Assembly (NCBI GenBank): GCA_016938675.1
Contig: JAFGUF010000012.1
Span: 62,001 to 126,000, forward strand
Direction: 5' to 3'
DNA length: 64,000 nucleotides
Source: Clostridia bacterium
GTDB taxonomy: Bacteria > Bacillota > Clostridia > Christensenellales > UMGS416
Below are positions 1 through 8,486 of this stretch, piece after piece. Every line of letters starts with the position of its first letter. Within the stretch, counting starts at the first letter, position 1. The notes below the pieces were generated by a model. The model did not search any database, had not been told where the DNA came from, and saw only the letters and a program-made list of their open reading frames with translations. A program made the position numbers and the translations under genes.

Positions 1-1641
1 CTCCCATGGCACTAGGCAATTATGCTTGAAGTTTTTGTCATCGCGCTCTTCCGCGTATTCCCATCCATAGCGCAGCTTGCCCTGCATCCAGTCTTCATGT
101 TCCATTATTGCATACTGCTCCACTACATTAGCCGGCAGCTTATCCACCTCTTCGGCGTCATAGCCTGCAGACACCAGCGCATAGCCCAGCTTTCTTAGCT
201 TTTTGTCCATGTTCATAGCCTGCCGAAGATTGGAGTACCTTTCATCCGGCTTCAATTTATAGTAGTCCTCATCAACTTTTATATCTTCCTTCAGGAGCTT
301 TCTATTCTGAATATATTTGTTGTGTATCTCTATTGCGAGCAGCTCCATATTCTCAAGCAGCGGGCGTGGTACATCGATGTTTTTGCTTGCTTCAGCGAAT
401 ATTTCATCCAATGTGTCGCACTCAATTTTTAGCCCGTCGCTGAATACTTCATTAATGTTTAGTATTTCCTCGAAAAGCTGCTTTTTCTCATTTATAAACT
501 TCTCCGGGAATATGCCTCTTGCGGCTAAATATGTTATGGTAAGAGACTTATCATCAATGCTTATATTCGCGCTGCACGCCTGGGTTTTGTACTTCTCTAT
601 TATTCCGTAGCCTGCCCTGTTCCATTCCTGCAGCTCATCGCATAGCATCAGCAGATAGGCTATCGGGTATTCTTCTGCATTTAATGGCCTGTGGGTAAAA
701 TCCTTCTCTATTACATTGCGGTAATAGTTATGCAGCAAAATTGCGCCTGCGCTGTCTACAATAGCATTGTAGAATCTCGCCGGGGCTCTGCCCGTCACCT
801 GAGTTAAGTACCCATACCATTTAAGCACAATTATTGCGCTGTAGAAGCCATGGTCTATAAATGCACCCTTTGCCATAACCTCCGTGAAGTTATCCAGCTT
901 ATTTTTTATATCATCAATTGGTATATTAAGAGCAAGATGAATCTTCTGTGCCAGCAAGTCTATTGGCTGCAACAGGTCTATATACACGCTGCTTTCATTT
1001 TTCTCATACTGCTCTTTTATGAATTCCTTTTTAGGCAGCACTTCGGCTATTGAATTAAGCCTGCGGAAGTTTTCAAATTCCAAATGCGCCTTTATTTGTC
1101 CATTTTCTTCATCATGATCGGCATCCGTTGCGAACTTTAGAAAATTAAGCACCTGCTTTCCTATTATCTCAATGGGGTAACCCACATCGTGGAAAAGAGA
1201 CGCAAGCCCCCAGCGAAAGAAAAACTCCTCATGTTTTGTTTTGTAGTTTTCAGAGTATTTTTCTTCATCGAGAGTAACTTTGGTGAATATATCCCTGTAG
1301 TTTTTGTTCTGTATGTATATGCATATGCCAAGGATAAACACATTGACTGAATGAATATAGTGGTCTCTTTGTTTTTCTATCAATGTGGCTGCCTTCTCCT
1401 CATATGCGCTCAATACATCCAACAAATCCATGAATGGGTTATTCGAGCCTTCCAGCACTATGCGGTAAGTTCCGAAAAAGAGCTTGTATACATCAAAAGC
1501 TGTGTCTTTTCTCTCATCATCTAGGAATTCCTTTATAGACTGTTCCAAAGCATCTTTCAGTATGTTTCTTGAGTCGTCCGCTGATATTTCCAGCTCTCTA
1601 AAAAAATTGCTGATGTAGGTTTTTATGATATTTTCTTTCAT
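1..1641 (-). CDS. HD-like domain plus RyR-domain protein, C-terminus cut by window edge
   Basis: The frame is open for 547 codons from an ATG at 1641 to base 1, with GGAGAG seven bases before the start. Two regions are recognisable. An HD-like segment has H-D at residues 151-152 in the context SLFHDVGYPIE, with further histidines near residue 93 (DHYIHS) and in a later HGFYSAIIVL motif. The visible C-terminal end carries EHEDWMQGKLRYGWEY followed by ERDD and HNCLVPWE, the signature of the RyR (ryanodine-receptor repeat) domain found in some bacterial proteins. HD domains usually hydrolyse phosphate esters or nucleotides. Bacterial RyR domains are thought to sense nucleotide-like ligands, but this function is not established. 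The gene starts 81 bases after the LRR-kinase gene on the same strand and may share its transcript. The protein is cytoplasmic as far as seen (no signal peptide or membrane segment). The RyR call is firm from the motif; catalysis is inferred. Confidence 0.72.
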   Translation of the reverse strand, partial: MKENIIKTYISNFFRELEISADDSRNILKDALEQSIKEFLDDERKDTAFDVYKLFFGTYRIVLEGSNNPFMDLLDVLSAYEEKAATLIEKQRDHYIHSVNVFILGICIYIQNKNYRDIFTKVTLDEEKYSENYKTKHEEFFFRWGLASLFHDVGYPIEIIGKQVLNFLKFATDADHDEENGQIKAHLEFENFRRLNSIAEVLPKKEFIKEQYEKNESSVYIDLLQPIDLLAQKIHLALNIPIDDIKNKLDNFTEVMAKGAFIDHGFYSAIIVLKWYGYLTQVTGRAPARFYNAIVDSAGAILLHNYYRNVIEKDFTHRPLNAEEYPIAYLLMLCDELQEWNRAGYGIIEKYKTQACSANISIDDKSLTITYLAARGIFPEKFINEKKQLFEEILNINEVFSDGLKIECDTLDEIFAEASKNIDVPRPLLENMELLAIEIHNKYIQNRKLLKEDIKVDEDYYKLKPDERYSNLRQAMNMDKKLRKLGYALVSAGYDAEEVDKLPANVVEQYAIMEHEDWMQGKLRYGWEYAEERDDKNFKHNCLVPWE

Positions 1642-1722
1642 ATTTAGCTCTCCGTTCTTCTTGTCGCAGTGTGCGCTCTGTTAATATTATACACTGTATG
1701 CCAGCATAAAGCACATGCCGGC

Positions 1723-3345
1723 CTAATTATATTCAATCTCAAATGCAGCTCCTTCCAGCTGCTCTTCTGCTTCGCCGCGCATTGACTCGTCCATATACGC
1801 TTTTTTAAGGTTTGGAAGATTCAGCAACGGCTTAAGGTTTCCGTCTGCAGCGTCAGACAGAGTAATATATTCAAGATAGTTCAGTTCTTCAATTCCGCTG
1901 TAGCTTTTTATCGGCGTCTCTCGGATATCAAGATCATTTAGATTCTGCAGCCCCGCAAAAGCATCCATTGACGTAATCCATGTTTTGCCGACATCCAGGC
2001 TTCTGAGCATCGGGCACGTGGAAAGCGACGACACATCGGAAACCTTAGTGTCAAACAGGCTCAATGTTTTAAGCCTCTGCAGATTAGCAAGGGGTGATAT
2101 ATCTTCAATTGGATTATGCCGCAAATCAACAATCTCAAGCGATTCAAGGCCCGCAAGCGAAGATATGCCGGTAATATCCTGCAGAACTATGCGCACAATA
2201 AGCAAATTTTTCATTTTTTTCAGGTCATCAAGCGACTCGATGCCGCCGTTTTTTAGATATCCGTCATTCAGCGCCATATGTGTGCCCAGCTCATCGAACG
2301 ACGGGGAGTCCTCGGCTATGTGAGCGCCGTAAATATATATCTCCGTAATATTCAGCAGTTCAGTCTCTGATATTGGCTCGCCTTCTGCTTTATCAAGCTG
2401 AAGCCTGACCGCCTGCTCAATTAGCGGCTCAGAAAACCTGACATTATCCGGCGATGCAAAAGGCTCAATATCGGTATACCTGCCAAGCGCAAATCCTGTG
2501 CAGAGAAACACAATGCATGCAGAGGCGGCTATTATCAGCCTGAGCCCCCCGTTCCTGCTTCGCCTGGCTGCGAGCAATGCCTTCTTTGCCTTTTCCACAG
2601 TGGCGTAGCGCTTGTCCGGTGCGAATTCGCAGCACCTTTTGATCACCTTTCTGATGCGCTGGCTGCCTATTTTCTCCAGAATTTTCTTTACTTCATATTC
2701 TCCGGTTATCAGCCAGCCCAAAAGCACCCCCATGGAAAATATGTCTGTCCTCTTGTCGGTCTGTGCAAATCCATACTGCTCCGGTGCAGCAAAATACTTT
2801 GTGCCATAGCACACTGTGTCCTCGCCGGCCTCACTGTTGTATACCCGTGATATGCCGAAGTCAATCAGCTTCAGTTCGCCTTTTTTGTCTATTAGAATAT
2901 TCTGCGGCTTTATGTCGCGATGGATAACCGGCGGCTTCCGGCTGTGCAGATATATGAGTATGTCGCAAAGCATAATCCCAAATTCTGCAGCCTTTTGCTC
3001 ATCAACAGTGTTTTTCTTTATGTATTCATCCAGCGGCGTGCCGTCAATATATTCCCGCACAACGCAAAGCATCTCGCCGTTTTCATATGAGCCTTCAAAT
3101 CGCGGCAATCCGTGATGGCTAAGATTTTTCAAAATGTCCGCTTCCGTATAATCAGAAAGCAAAGATTTATCAGTGTAGCACTTGGCGACCAAAAGCCTGC
3201 CCTCGCTTTTTTCCTTGATAAGCAGAGTCATGCTGTCCGCGCTGGATGATAAGCACTCAAGTGTTTCGTATTTGTCTATAAACTCGTCGGGGTATTTATT
3301 GCAGCCGCTGCCTTCAATTATGCTTTCAATGTAGGCATCATCCAT
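1723..3345 (-). CDS. Membrane Ser/Thr protein kinase with extracellular LRR domain
   Basis: 540 residues. The N-terminal Hanks-type kinase domain has Lys55 (VAKCY), the catalytic loop HRDIKPQN at 142-149, DFG at 162-164 and the GTKYFAAPEQ activation segment near 181-190. The usual glycine-rich loop is not evident (SSSADS in its place), although the ATP lysine and both catalytic aspartates remain, so activity is plausible. A single membrane helix lies near residues 268-288. Outside it are about five leucine-rich repeats (residues about 370-510) with the SPLANL pattern of internalin-like LRRs. Kinase inside and LRR sensor outside resembles the plan of plant receptor-like kinases. The start overlaps the end of the upstream helix-turn-helix gene by 8 bases, indicating translational coupling. 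Substrate and ligand are unknown; the paired helix-turn-helix proteins are the natural candidates for substrates. Confidence 0.88.
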   Translation of the reverse strand: MDDAYIESIIEGSGCNKYPDEFIDKYETLECLSSSADSMTLLIKEKSEGRLLVAKCYTDKSLLSDYTEADILKNLSHHGLPRFEGSYENGEMLCVVREYIDGTPLDEYIKKNTVDEQKAAEFGIMLCDILIYLHSRKPPVIHRDIKPQNILIDKKGELKLIDFGISRVYNSEAGEDTVCYGTKYFAAPEQYGFAQTDKRTDIFSMGVLLGWLITGEYEVKKILEKIGSQRIRKVIKRCCEFAPDKRYATVEKAKKALLAARRSRNGGLRLIIAASACIVFLCTGFALGRYTDIEPFASPDNVRFSEPLIEQAVRLQLDKAEGEPISETELLNITEIYIYGAHIAEDSPSFDELGTHMALNDGYLKNGGIESLDDLKKMKNLLIVRIVLQDITGISSLAGLESLEIVDLRHNPIEDISPLANLQRLKTLSLFDTKVSDVSSLSTCPMLRSLDVGKTWITSMDAFAGLQNLNDLDIRETPIKSYSGIEELNYLEYITLSDAADGNLKPLLNLPNLKKAYMDESMRGEAEEQLEGAAFEIEYN

Positions 3346-3802
3346 TGTGTGTTTCCTCTCTGTCCAGAGGCGTCAGATTCAGCATTGAAAGTATCTCCTG
3401 CGCTTCGTCAAAGCTTTTCTTGTCATGTATGCATCGGAGTATTGCAGCGTCCCTCAGTATTCTAGGATAAAGCGGGCTCATCTGAGCAATTTTCAGCATA
3501 TCCTGTGTTGTTTCCTCGTCCATCTGCATCCCAAATGCCAGCTGAATCAGCTTGTCCCGGGAGGGCTTTCGCGTTCCGTTTAGTATCTGATGCAGGTAGT
3601 TCCTGTCAATATTGCACCGCAAAACGATCTCCGCCACTGAAATGCCGCTGCTTTTCCTCTGCGCACAAAGAAACTCATTCAGCCTTACAGGCCGAAGGTC
3701 GTCGGTGTTTTCTTTAATGAATGTTTCAATATCGGGGGCCATAAAAAGCCTGCGCCGCAGCGTCTCTGTAGCATGCAGTTTAATAAGTTCATCATACGGC
3801 AT
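3338..3802 (-). CDS. Helix-turn-helix (XRE-like) protein paired with the LRR kinase
   Basis: 154 residues, preceded by GAGGAGAG. A XRE-like helix-turn-helix sits near residues 55-95, with the element YLHQILNGTRKPSRDKLIQL. It is followed by a conserved tail LYPRILRDAAIL and a C-terminal helical segment. The gene at 3971-4402 is a paralogue sharing helix and tail. The end overlaps the kinase gene by 8 bases, so the pair is almost certainly co-expressed. I recall this HTH-plus-tail family beside Ser/Thr kinases in other Clostridia, but no characterised function. It may bind DNA, act as an adaptor, or be a kinase substrate. Confidence 0.8.
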   Translation of the reverse strand: MPYDELIKLHATETLRRRLFMAPDIETFIKENTDDLRPVRLNEFLCAQRKSSGISVAEIVLRCNIDRNYLHQILNGTRKPSRDKLIQLAFGMQMDEETTQDMLKIAQMSPLYPRILRDAAILRCIHDKKSFDEAQEILSMLNLTPLDREETHNG

Positions 3803-3907
3803 TTTTTGTCTCTCCTCACAGATGCTATATTAATATTATAGTCTTTGCCGCACGATGTATCAAGCATTGTTTGCCATAGTTTCAAACATATATTCATTAT
3901 TACAGCA

Positions 3908-3934
3908 AGCAGCCTGTAAAAAATACAGGCTGCT
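3908..3934 (+). terminator. Perfect 11-bp hairpin with T-run on the plus strand
   Basis: AGCAGCCTGTA and its exact reverse complement are separated by AAAAA and followed on the plus strand by GATCTTTTTTCTT. The shape is that of an intrinsic terminator, but it points against the flanking minus-strand genes. On the minus strand the same stem lacks a T-run. It may guard against antisense transcription or be an RNA-processing stem between the two helix-turn-helix genes. Confidence 0.5.
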
Positions 3935-3970
3935 GATCTTTTTTCTTACGGCACTTTCATAGAGCCTATT

Positions 3971-4402
3971 TTATTCTGCCTGCGTGCAAAGAGCCTCCAT
4001 GCCGAATTCTGCCAGCAGCTCACCAGTTTCGTTAAGGCCTAATCCGTGCTCTATTGAATACAGTATGACTGCGTCCCTTTTAATCCTCGGGTAGAGCATG
4101 CTTTTGCGTGCTGCTCTCAATAGCTCCTGAGTCTTTTCAAGGTCCAGCCCGAAGCCGAATGCCAGCTGAATCACCTTGTCCCTCGCCGGCCTCCTCGTCC
4201 CGTTGAATATCTGATGCCCGTATGTTCTTGTTATCCCTGAGCGCCTGATGACATGCTCTCGCTTCATTTCAAGTTCGCGGCATAGATTATTTAAATACTC
4301 CGGAAAAGGAGGCAGCGACGCCTCATCCAGCATTTTTTTATCCAGTCTGCCGGATATCAGTTCCTTTAATAAATCATCGGTCTTCAGCTCTCGTTTGCTC
4401 AT
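3971..4402 (-). CDS. Second helix-turn-helix (XRE-like) paralogue
   Basis: 143 residues from ATG 4402 (MSKREL), chosen because GGTGGGGG lies just before it; an upstream TTG at 4429 would give nine more residues without a better ribosome site. The helix-turn-helix contains YGHQIFNGTRRPARDKVIQL, followed by the tail LYPRIKRDAVILYSIEHGL, closely matching the neighbour at 3338-3802. It lies 43 bases after the LRR lipoprotein gene and 168 bases before the next paralogue, all on the same strand. The two paralogues probably arose by duplication inside the cassette. Function is unknown beyond likely DNA binding. Confidence 0.75.
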   Translation of the reverse strand: MSKRELKTDDLLKELISGRLDKKMLDEASLPPFPEYLNNLCRELEMKREHVIRRSGITRTYGHQIFNGTRRPARDKVIQLAFGFGLDLEKTQELLRAARKSMLYPRIKRDAVILYSIEHGLGLNETGELLAEFGMEALCTQAE

Positions 4403-4445
4403 TTTCCCCCACCATATTTCCTTGCCCAATCGCCGTCTTTACCTA

Positions 4446-6068
4446 TCAATATTCACCCGCAGGCATTGCATAGAGTTCCTCAATACTCATTCCGAAGGTA
4501 TCATTAATGTATTTAATCATCAATTCTACCGGGTATATATATATGTCATCTATGCTTGGGTCATTGAACGCGTTTTTGAAGTATTGCTCCGATGTAATGC
4601 TGTTGTCGCTGCACCAGCCATCAATTGCCTCATGTGTATCATAATAGAATTCGTATTTTGCTCCGCCCCCGAAGTTGTCATCGCCGCCTACGAGGAACTT
4701 ATTTTCTCCGACGTAATACTTAACCACAATCCTGTAATCATCACTTATTGAGGTAAAGAAGCTGACGTCGCCGCCTTCTTCCCATTCTCCCCATTCTGGA
4801 TTGCGCACCTCCACATTAAAATACTTGCCGGCTTTTTTCTCGTAGTAATAAGCGTTGTCTTCCCTCTTCTCAGTAAATCCCCAGCCAGCCAGAGTCGATG
4901 TATCCGGCTCTACTACCTCATATGGCAGTGCATAAATGTCGTTAGCGTTCGTGCCGAAAAGCACTGCCAGCCTGTCATTGATAAACTTAATTGGAGCTTC
5001 TAATATATCCATTGTGCCCATTGCCTCCGGCAGCATCTCATTGATCAGGTTCTCTGCTTCCTGCTGCTCTCCGTATATAAATTCAGTATTTTTGCTATCT
5101 ATATAGTAATTATATCTCTGAACAAAAACACCGTCTTTTACAATAGAAACGACATATCTTTTTTCATTCGGATAGTAGCCCACCTCAAAACGGTTTTCAT
5201 TGCTGAAGTCCGGTATTACCATAACCGGGCAGTTTTCCTCCGGGCCAATATTCTGATAGCGCAGTATGACTACGTCTTCTTCCGTCTTATACCCGAAAAA
5301 GTCGTCTACCTGCCCAAATCCCATATCTTTCAGAGAAGAGTACACACTAAAATCAGCTTCTTCAAGATTAGGGTAAATATCCTTAAGCGGAGTGAAGTCC
5401 TCTATCGGGCATCCTGCCAGCTCCAGCTTTTTAAGGTTTGTAAGCCCTGCAAGGGGCGATACGTCACTTGCCCAGCAATCATTCAGTGATAAATCGTGCA
5501 GCCCGATAAGGCCGGAAAGCGGGCTCAAATCCTCTATTGTCGAATATCCTATAAAAAGAGTACCAAGGTTAGTCAGGTCCGCAAGCGGCGAATAGTCGCT
5601 TGCTTCACAGTTGAATATGCAAAGAAAGCCAAGCTGCGGCAGATTGGAAAGCGGCGAAATATCCTTAATATGGTTGCCGCCGATTGCAAGCCCTGTCAGC
5701 TTAGTAAGGCCTGAAAGCGGGCTTATATCTGTAATTCCATGAAACTGCACAGAAAGGTCTTTCAGATTCACAAAATATTTCAGCGCGCTGATATCCGTTA
5801 TCACTTCCTCCGGCGGCGGCCAGCTGTTATCCATACTGAGCTTTTCAACAGCGGCTGCTTCCTCTAGGGTTATGTCGCCTTCCGGTTTGCCCATTTCCTC
5901 CCTTATGCGCGCCTCCAAAATAGCATCATTGAAAATAACGATGTCTTCATTTTGCTCAGGCTCTGCCTGCTCTGTCGGCGTTGGCTCATCCTGCGCAGGC
6001 GTCTTGCCGCAGGCAGCCATGGATAAAACCATGATGAGCGCTAAAAAAACAATAACAACTCTTTTCAT
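4446..6068 (-). CDS. Leucine-rich-repeat lipoprotein
   Basis: 540 residues from ATG 6068, preceded by GGAGGAGA; an upstream in-frame Met lacks a ribosome site. A lipoprotein signal peptide ends in the lipobox LSMAAC with Cys20, followed by a Pro/Glu/Thr-rich linker. Residues about 85-270 hold six or so internalin-type leucine-rich repeats (DISPLSGL, DVSPLAGL patterns). The remaining 270 residues form an acidic, Tyr-rich region I do not recognise. It should be anchored outside the membrane. Its repeats resemble those of the kinase ectodomain at 1723-3345, and it heads the same run of genes, so a shared ligand or direct contact is an attractive but untested idea. Confidence 0.85.
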   Translation of the reverse strand: MKRVVIVFLALIMVLSMAACGKTPAQDEPTPTEQAEPEQNEDIVIFNDAILEARIREEMGKPEGDITLEEAAAVEKLSMDNSWPPPEEVITDISALKYFVNLKDLSVQFHGITDISPLSGLTKLTGLAIGGNHIKDISPLSNLPQLGFLCIFNCEASDYSPLADLTNLGTLFIGYSTIEDLSPLSGLIGLHDLSLNDCWASDVSPLAGLTNLKKLELAGCPIEDFTPLKDIYPNLEEADFSVYSSLKDMGFGQVDDFFGYKTEEDVVILRYQNIGPEENCPVMVIPDFSNENRFEVGYYPNEKRYVVSIVKDGVFVQRYNYYIDSKNTEFIYGEQQEAENLINEMLPEAMGTMDILEAPIKFINDRLAVLFGTNANDIYALPYEVVEPDTSTLAGWGFTEKREDNAYYYEKKAGKYFNVEVRNPEWGEWEEGGDVSFFTSISDDYRIVVKYYVGENKFLVGGDDNFGGGAKYEFYYDTHEAIDGWCSDNSITSEQYFKNAFNDPSIDDIYIYPVELMIKYINDTFGMSIEELYAMPAGEY

Positions 6069-6256
6069 ATATTCTCCTCCGTCATTATATAATATATTGT
6101 TTTGAATGCAGATCAGCGAATAATTAAATAGCTGTTCCGCATTTTCATTTCTGTAATATAATAACATAAATGTTTTTTAGAAAGGTATGCAGCCTGCATT
6201 CTTTCTTACGGAATATATGTGTATAAAGGTGTGTGACAAGAAAAACGATTCATTAT

Positions 6257-7303
6257 TTAGTGCCTGTGCCTGTGATGCTCATCAGGATAATGGCTGTGGG
6301 AGTGCTCCATTTTTTCATGCTGATGCTCATGAGAATGATATCCTTCAATGTTTCCCTCATGCACATGATCATGGTGTCCGTCGTCGTGCCTGTGCTTATG
6401 CTCATGCAGCTGCAGCTCATGGATATGTGCATGGTTATGCAGCTCTGAAGCCATCATATATGCAGCTATCATCATTAGAAAAAGCGCAGCGATAAAGCTG
6501 GCTGATATGCTTTCGCGCAGAATTATCCAGGATAGTATCACCCCGATAAAGGGCGCAATGGAATAGTATATGCTTGTCCTCACAGCGCCTAGGCTGCGCT
6601 GCGCAAATACATAAAAAAGAATGCTGAGCCCATAAGACACAAAGCCAAGGATCAAGGCGCAGGCTATGTAGAAAATATCCGTTGTAAATTCTCCCCACGC
6701 TGCACATGCTATCAGCGCGCCTATACCTGAGCCAAGGCCCTTTATTATAACTATCTGAACAGGGTCTTTCAGTGAAATCTGCCGTGTGCAGTTGTTTTCA
6801 ACGCCCCAGCTTAAGCAGGCAAGCAGAATATAAAGAGAGCCAAATGAAAAATGAACCTCATTTCCCGAGCTGAATGTCAATATAGCGCTTGCGGCGATAA
6901 TCAGCGCCATAGCTACCCATTGCCTTTTACCGATGGCTTCCTTAAAAAATACCAATGCAATAATAGATGTTGCTGCAATTTCAAAATTATTTAATAACGA
7001 GGCCGTTCCCGCGGTGGTTTTTTGCAGGCCAAGGAGCATCAAGATAGGCGCTATAATATCCAGAAGAATGATCGCTGCTAAATAAGGCAATTCTTTCTTG
7101 GTTAGGCTGGCTTCTTTCGTCTTCTCTGTTCCTGCTTTTGAAGCAAAATGATATATCAGCATACCTGTTCCTGCACCTATATATAAAAGCGCAGCCATAA
7201 AAAGCGGATTTATATAGTCCAGCAGTATTTTGGATGCAGGAGCGCTGATACCATATAGCGCGGCCGCAAGGATTGCCAATATGATTTTATTGCTGTTTTT
7301 CAT
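6257..7303 (-). CDS. EamA/DMT-family transporter with histidine-rich C-terminal tail
   Basis: 348 residues, preceded by GAGGTG. Residues 1-285 form two EamA repeats with about ten membrane helices, typical of drug/metabolite transporters. The last 62 residues are hydrophilic and hold about 23 histidines (HEHKHRHDDGHHDHVH and similar). EamA proteins normally stop near 300 residues, so the tail is an addition. Such His/Asp/Glu tracts bind nickel, zinc or cobalt in other proteins, which suggests metal export or metal sensing, but the substrate is not shown by the sequence. The gene stands alone on the minus strand between the LRR cassette and a HAD phosphatase. Confidence 0.85.
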   Translation of the reverse strand: MKNSNKIILAILAAALYGISAPASKILLDYINPLFMAALLYIGAGTGMLIYHFASKAGTEKTKEASLTKKELPYLAAIILLDIIAPILMLLGLQKTTAGTASLLNNFEIAATSIIALVFFKEAIGKRQWVAMALIIAASAILTFSSGNEVHFSFGSLYILLACLSWGVENNCTRQISLKDPVQIVIIKGLGSGIGALIACAAWGEFTTDIFYIACALILGFVSYGLSILFYVFAQRSLGAVRTSIYYSIAPFIGVILSWIILRESISASFIAALFLMMIAAYMMASELHNHAHIHELQLHEHKHRHDDGHHDHVHEGNIEGYHSHEHQHEKMEHSHSHYPDEHHRHRH

Positions 7304-7410
7304 TTACACCTCATTTTATTATCTGCATGATCTGTTATCTATTTTATCATAATATTGTATTTAAATGAATCCTGCTTCATTCAGATAAACCTAACCGCCT
7401 GCGATTTGAA

Positions 7411-7441
7411 TCAAAAAGCACACCGAAAAAACGGTATGCTT
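7411..7441 (-). terminator. Terminator of the HAD phosphatase gene
   Basis: On the minus strand AAGCATACCG and CGGTGTGCTT pair around a T-rich loop with one mismatch, then TTTTGA follows. It lies 45 bases past the stop codon of the HAD gene. Confidence 0.65.
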
Positions 7442-7486
7442 GTATTCTGTGTTAATTTTTTAAATTTGTTATGAAGCAAGAATCTA

Positions 7487-8260
7487 CTATTTGAATATAT
7501 CCCCTACGCCGTCTAATATGTACTTCGGCCTGTATGAGAATTTCTTCATAGATTCTAGCGATGTTACTCCGCTTAATACCAGCACAGTATCGACTGCGGC
7601 CTCAATGCCTGCAACGATGTCTGTATCCATCCTGTCGCCTATTATTACGGCGTCCTCGTTGTTAACGCCTAGTGTGCTTAGTCCGTGTCGCATCATCAAA
7701 GGATTAGGCTTTCCTACAAAGTAGGCTTTCTTTCCTGTGGCCATCTCAATCGGGGATATCAGCGCTCTGGTTGCCGGTGCTATTCCGCCGTCTACCGGGC
7801 CCGTGACGTCAAAATTGCAGCCTATTAATTTCGCGCCCTTTAAAACGAGCTGTGTCGCCTTCTCCATCATCTCGTAATTGTATGTCCTCGTTTCGCCCAG
7901 CACTACGTAGTCCGGGTCGACATTATTCATCAGAAACCCAACATTATACATGGCGTTGGTCAGCCCTGTATCGCCGATTACATATGCGCTGCCGCCGGGG
8001 CACTGCTTCTTCAAAAAGCTGGCAGTGGCCAGAGCAGATGTATAGAAATGCTCCTCGTTTACGTTTATGCCCATGTTCTGCAGCTTCATCTGCAGTTCTT
8101 TTCTTGTCTTTGATGAGTTATTCGTCAAAAATAAGAAATCTTTATTTTCTTTCTGCAGCCAGTCGACAAATTCCTTTGCTCCCGGGAGCAGTTTGCTTCC
8201 ATGATATATAACACCGTCCATATCGCATATGAACCCTTTTTTGCTCTCCAATTCTTTCAT
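7487..8260 (-). CDS. HAD-IIA family sugar-phosphate phosphatase (NagD-like)
   Basis: 257 residues, the usual size for the NagD/4-nitrophenylphosphatase group. HAD motif I is CDMDGVIYHG with nucleophile Asp13 and acid/base Asp15. Motif II is LTNNSS, the motif III lysine is in VGKPNP, and motif IV is VIIGDRMDTDI. The IIA cap lies between motifs II and III. These are cytosolic Mg-dependent phosphatases acting on small phosphorylated metabolites; the substrate cannot be assigned. It is followed by a terminator and is separated from the lysine operon by repeats, so it is probably monocistronic. Confidence 0.9.
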   Translation of the reverse strand: MKELESKKGFICDMDGVIYHGSKLLPGAKEFVDWLQKENKDFLFLTNNSSKTRKELQMKLQNMGINVNEEHFYTSALATASFLKKQCPGGSAYVIGDTGLTNAMYNVGFLMNNVDPDYVVLGETRTYNYEMMEKATQLVLKGAKLIGCNFDVTGPVDGGIAPATRALISPIEMATGKKAYFVGKPNPLMMRHGLSTLGVNNEDAVIIGDRMDTDIVAGIEAAVDTVLVLSGVTSLESMKKFSYRPKYILDGVGDIFK

Positions 8261-8386
8261 TTCATTTCCTCACATTATTTTTCCTTTTATTCATATATCA
8301 TTATAGTATACCTTACTGTCTATTGTAAATTGATTTTCTGTAAATTCTTCCTTAATAATAGTAAAATTGAAATTATCTTTTCACGA

Positions 8387-8431
8387 CCACCACCCTTATT
8401 TTAAGGGGCTATCGCCCCTTAACAACCCTAT
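8387..8431. repeat. Dispersed palindromic repeat, family A, copy 1
   Basis: CCACCACCCTTATT is followed by the palindrome at 8401-8422 (TTAAGGGGC, spacer TATC, GCCCCTTAA) and CAACCC. Related copies lie at 18065-18127 and 63174-63226, both in the opposite orientation, with the same flanks but different palindrome centres. Confidence 0.7.
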
Positions 8432-8486
8432 AAGCAATCATTTCTATTTTTAGTTAAGCGAGTTGAGCTTTTAAGCACAGTCTCAG

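Noticed and set aside
317-610. Plus-strand open frame
   Set aside because: It lies opposite the HD/RyR coding frame, has no ribosome site and gives a Ser/Phe-rich low-complexity product typical of antisense shadows.
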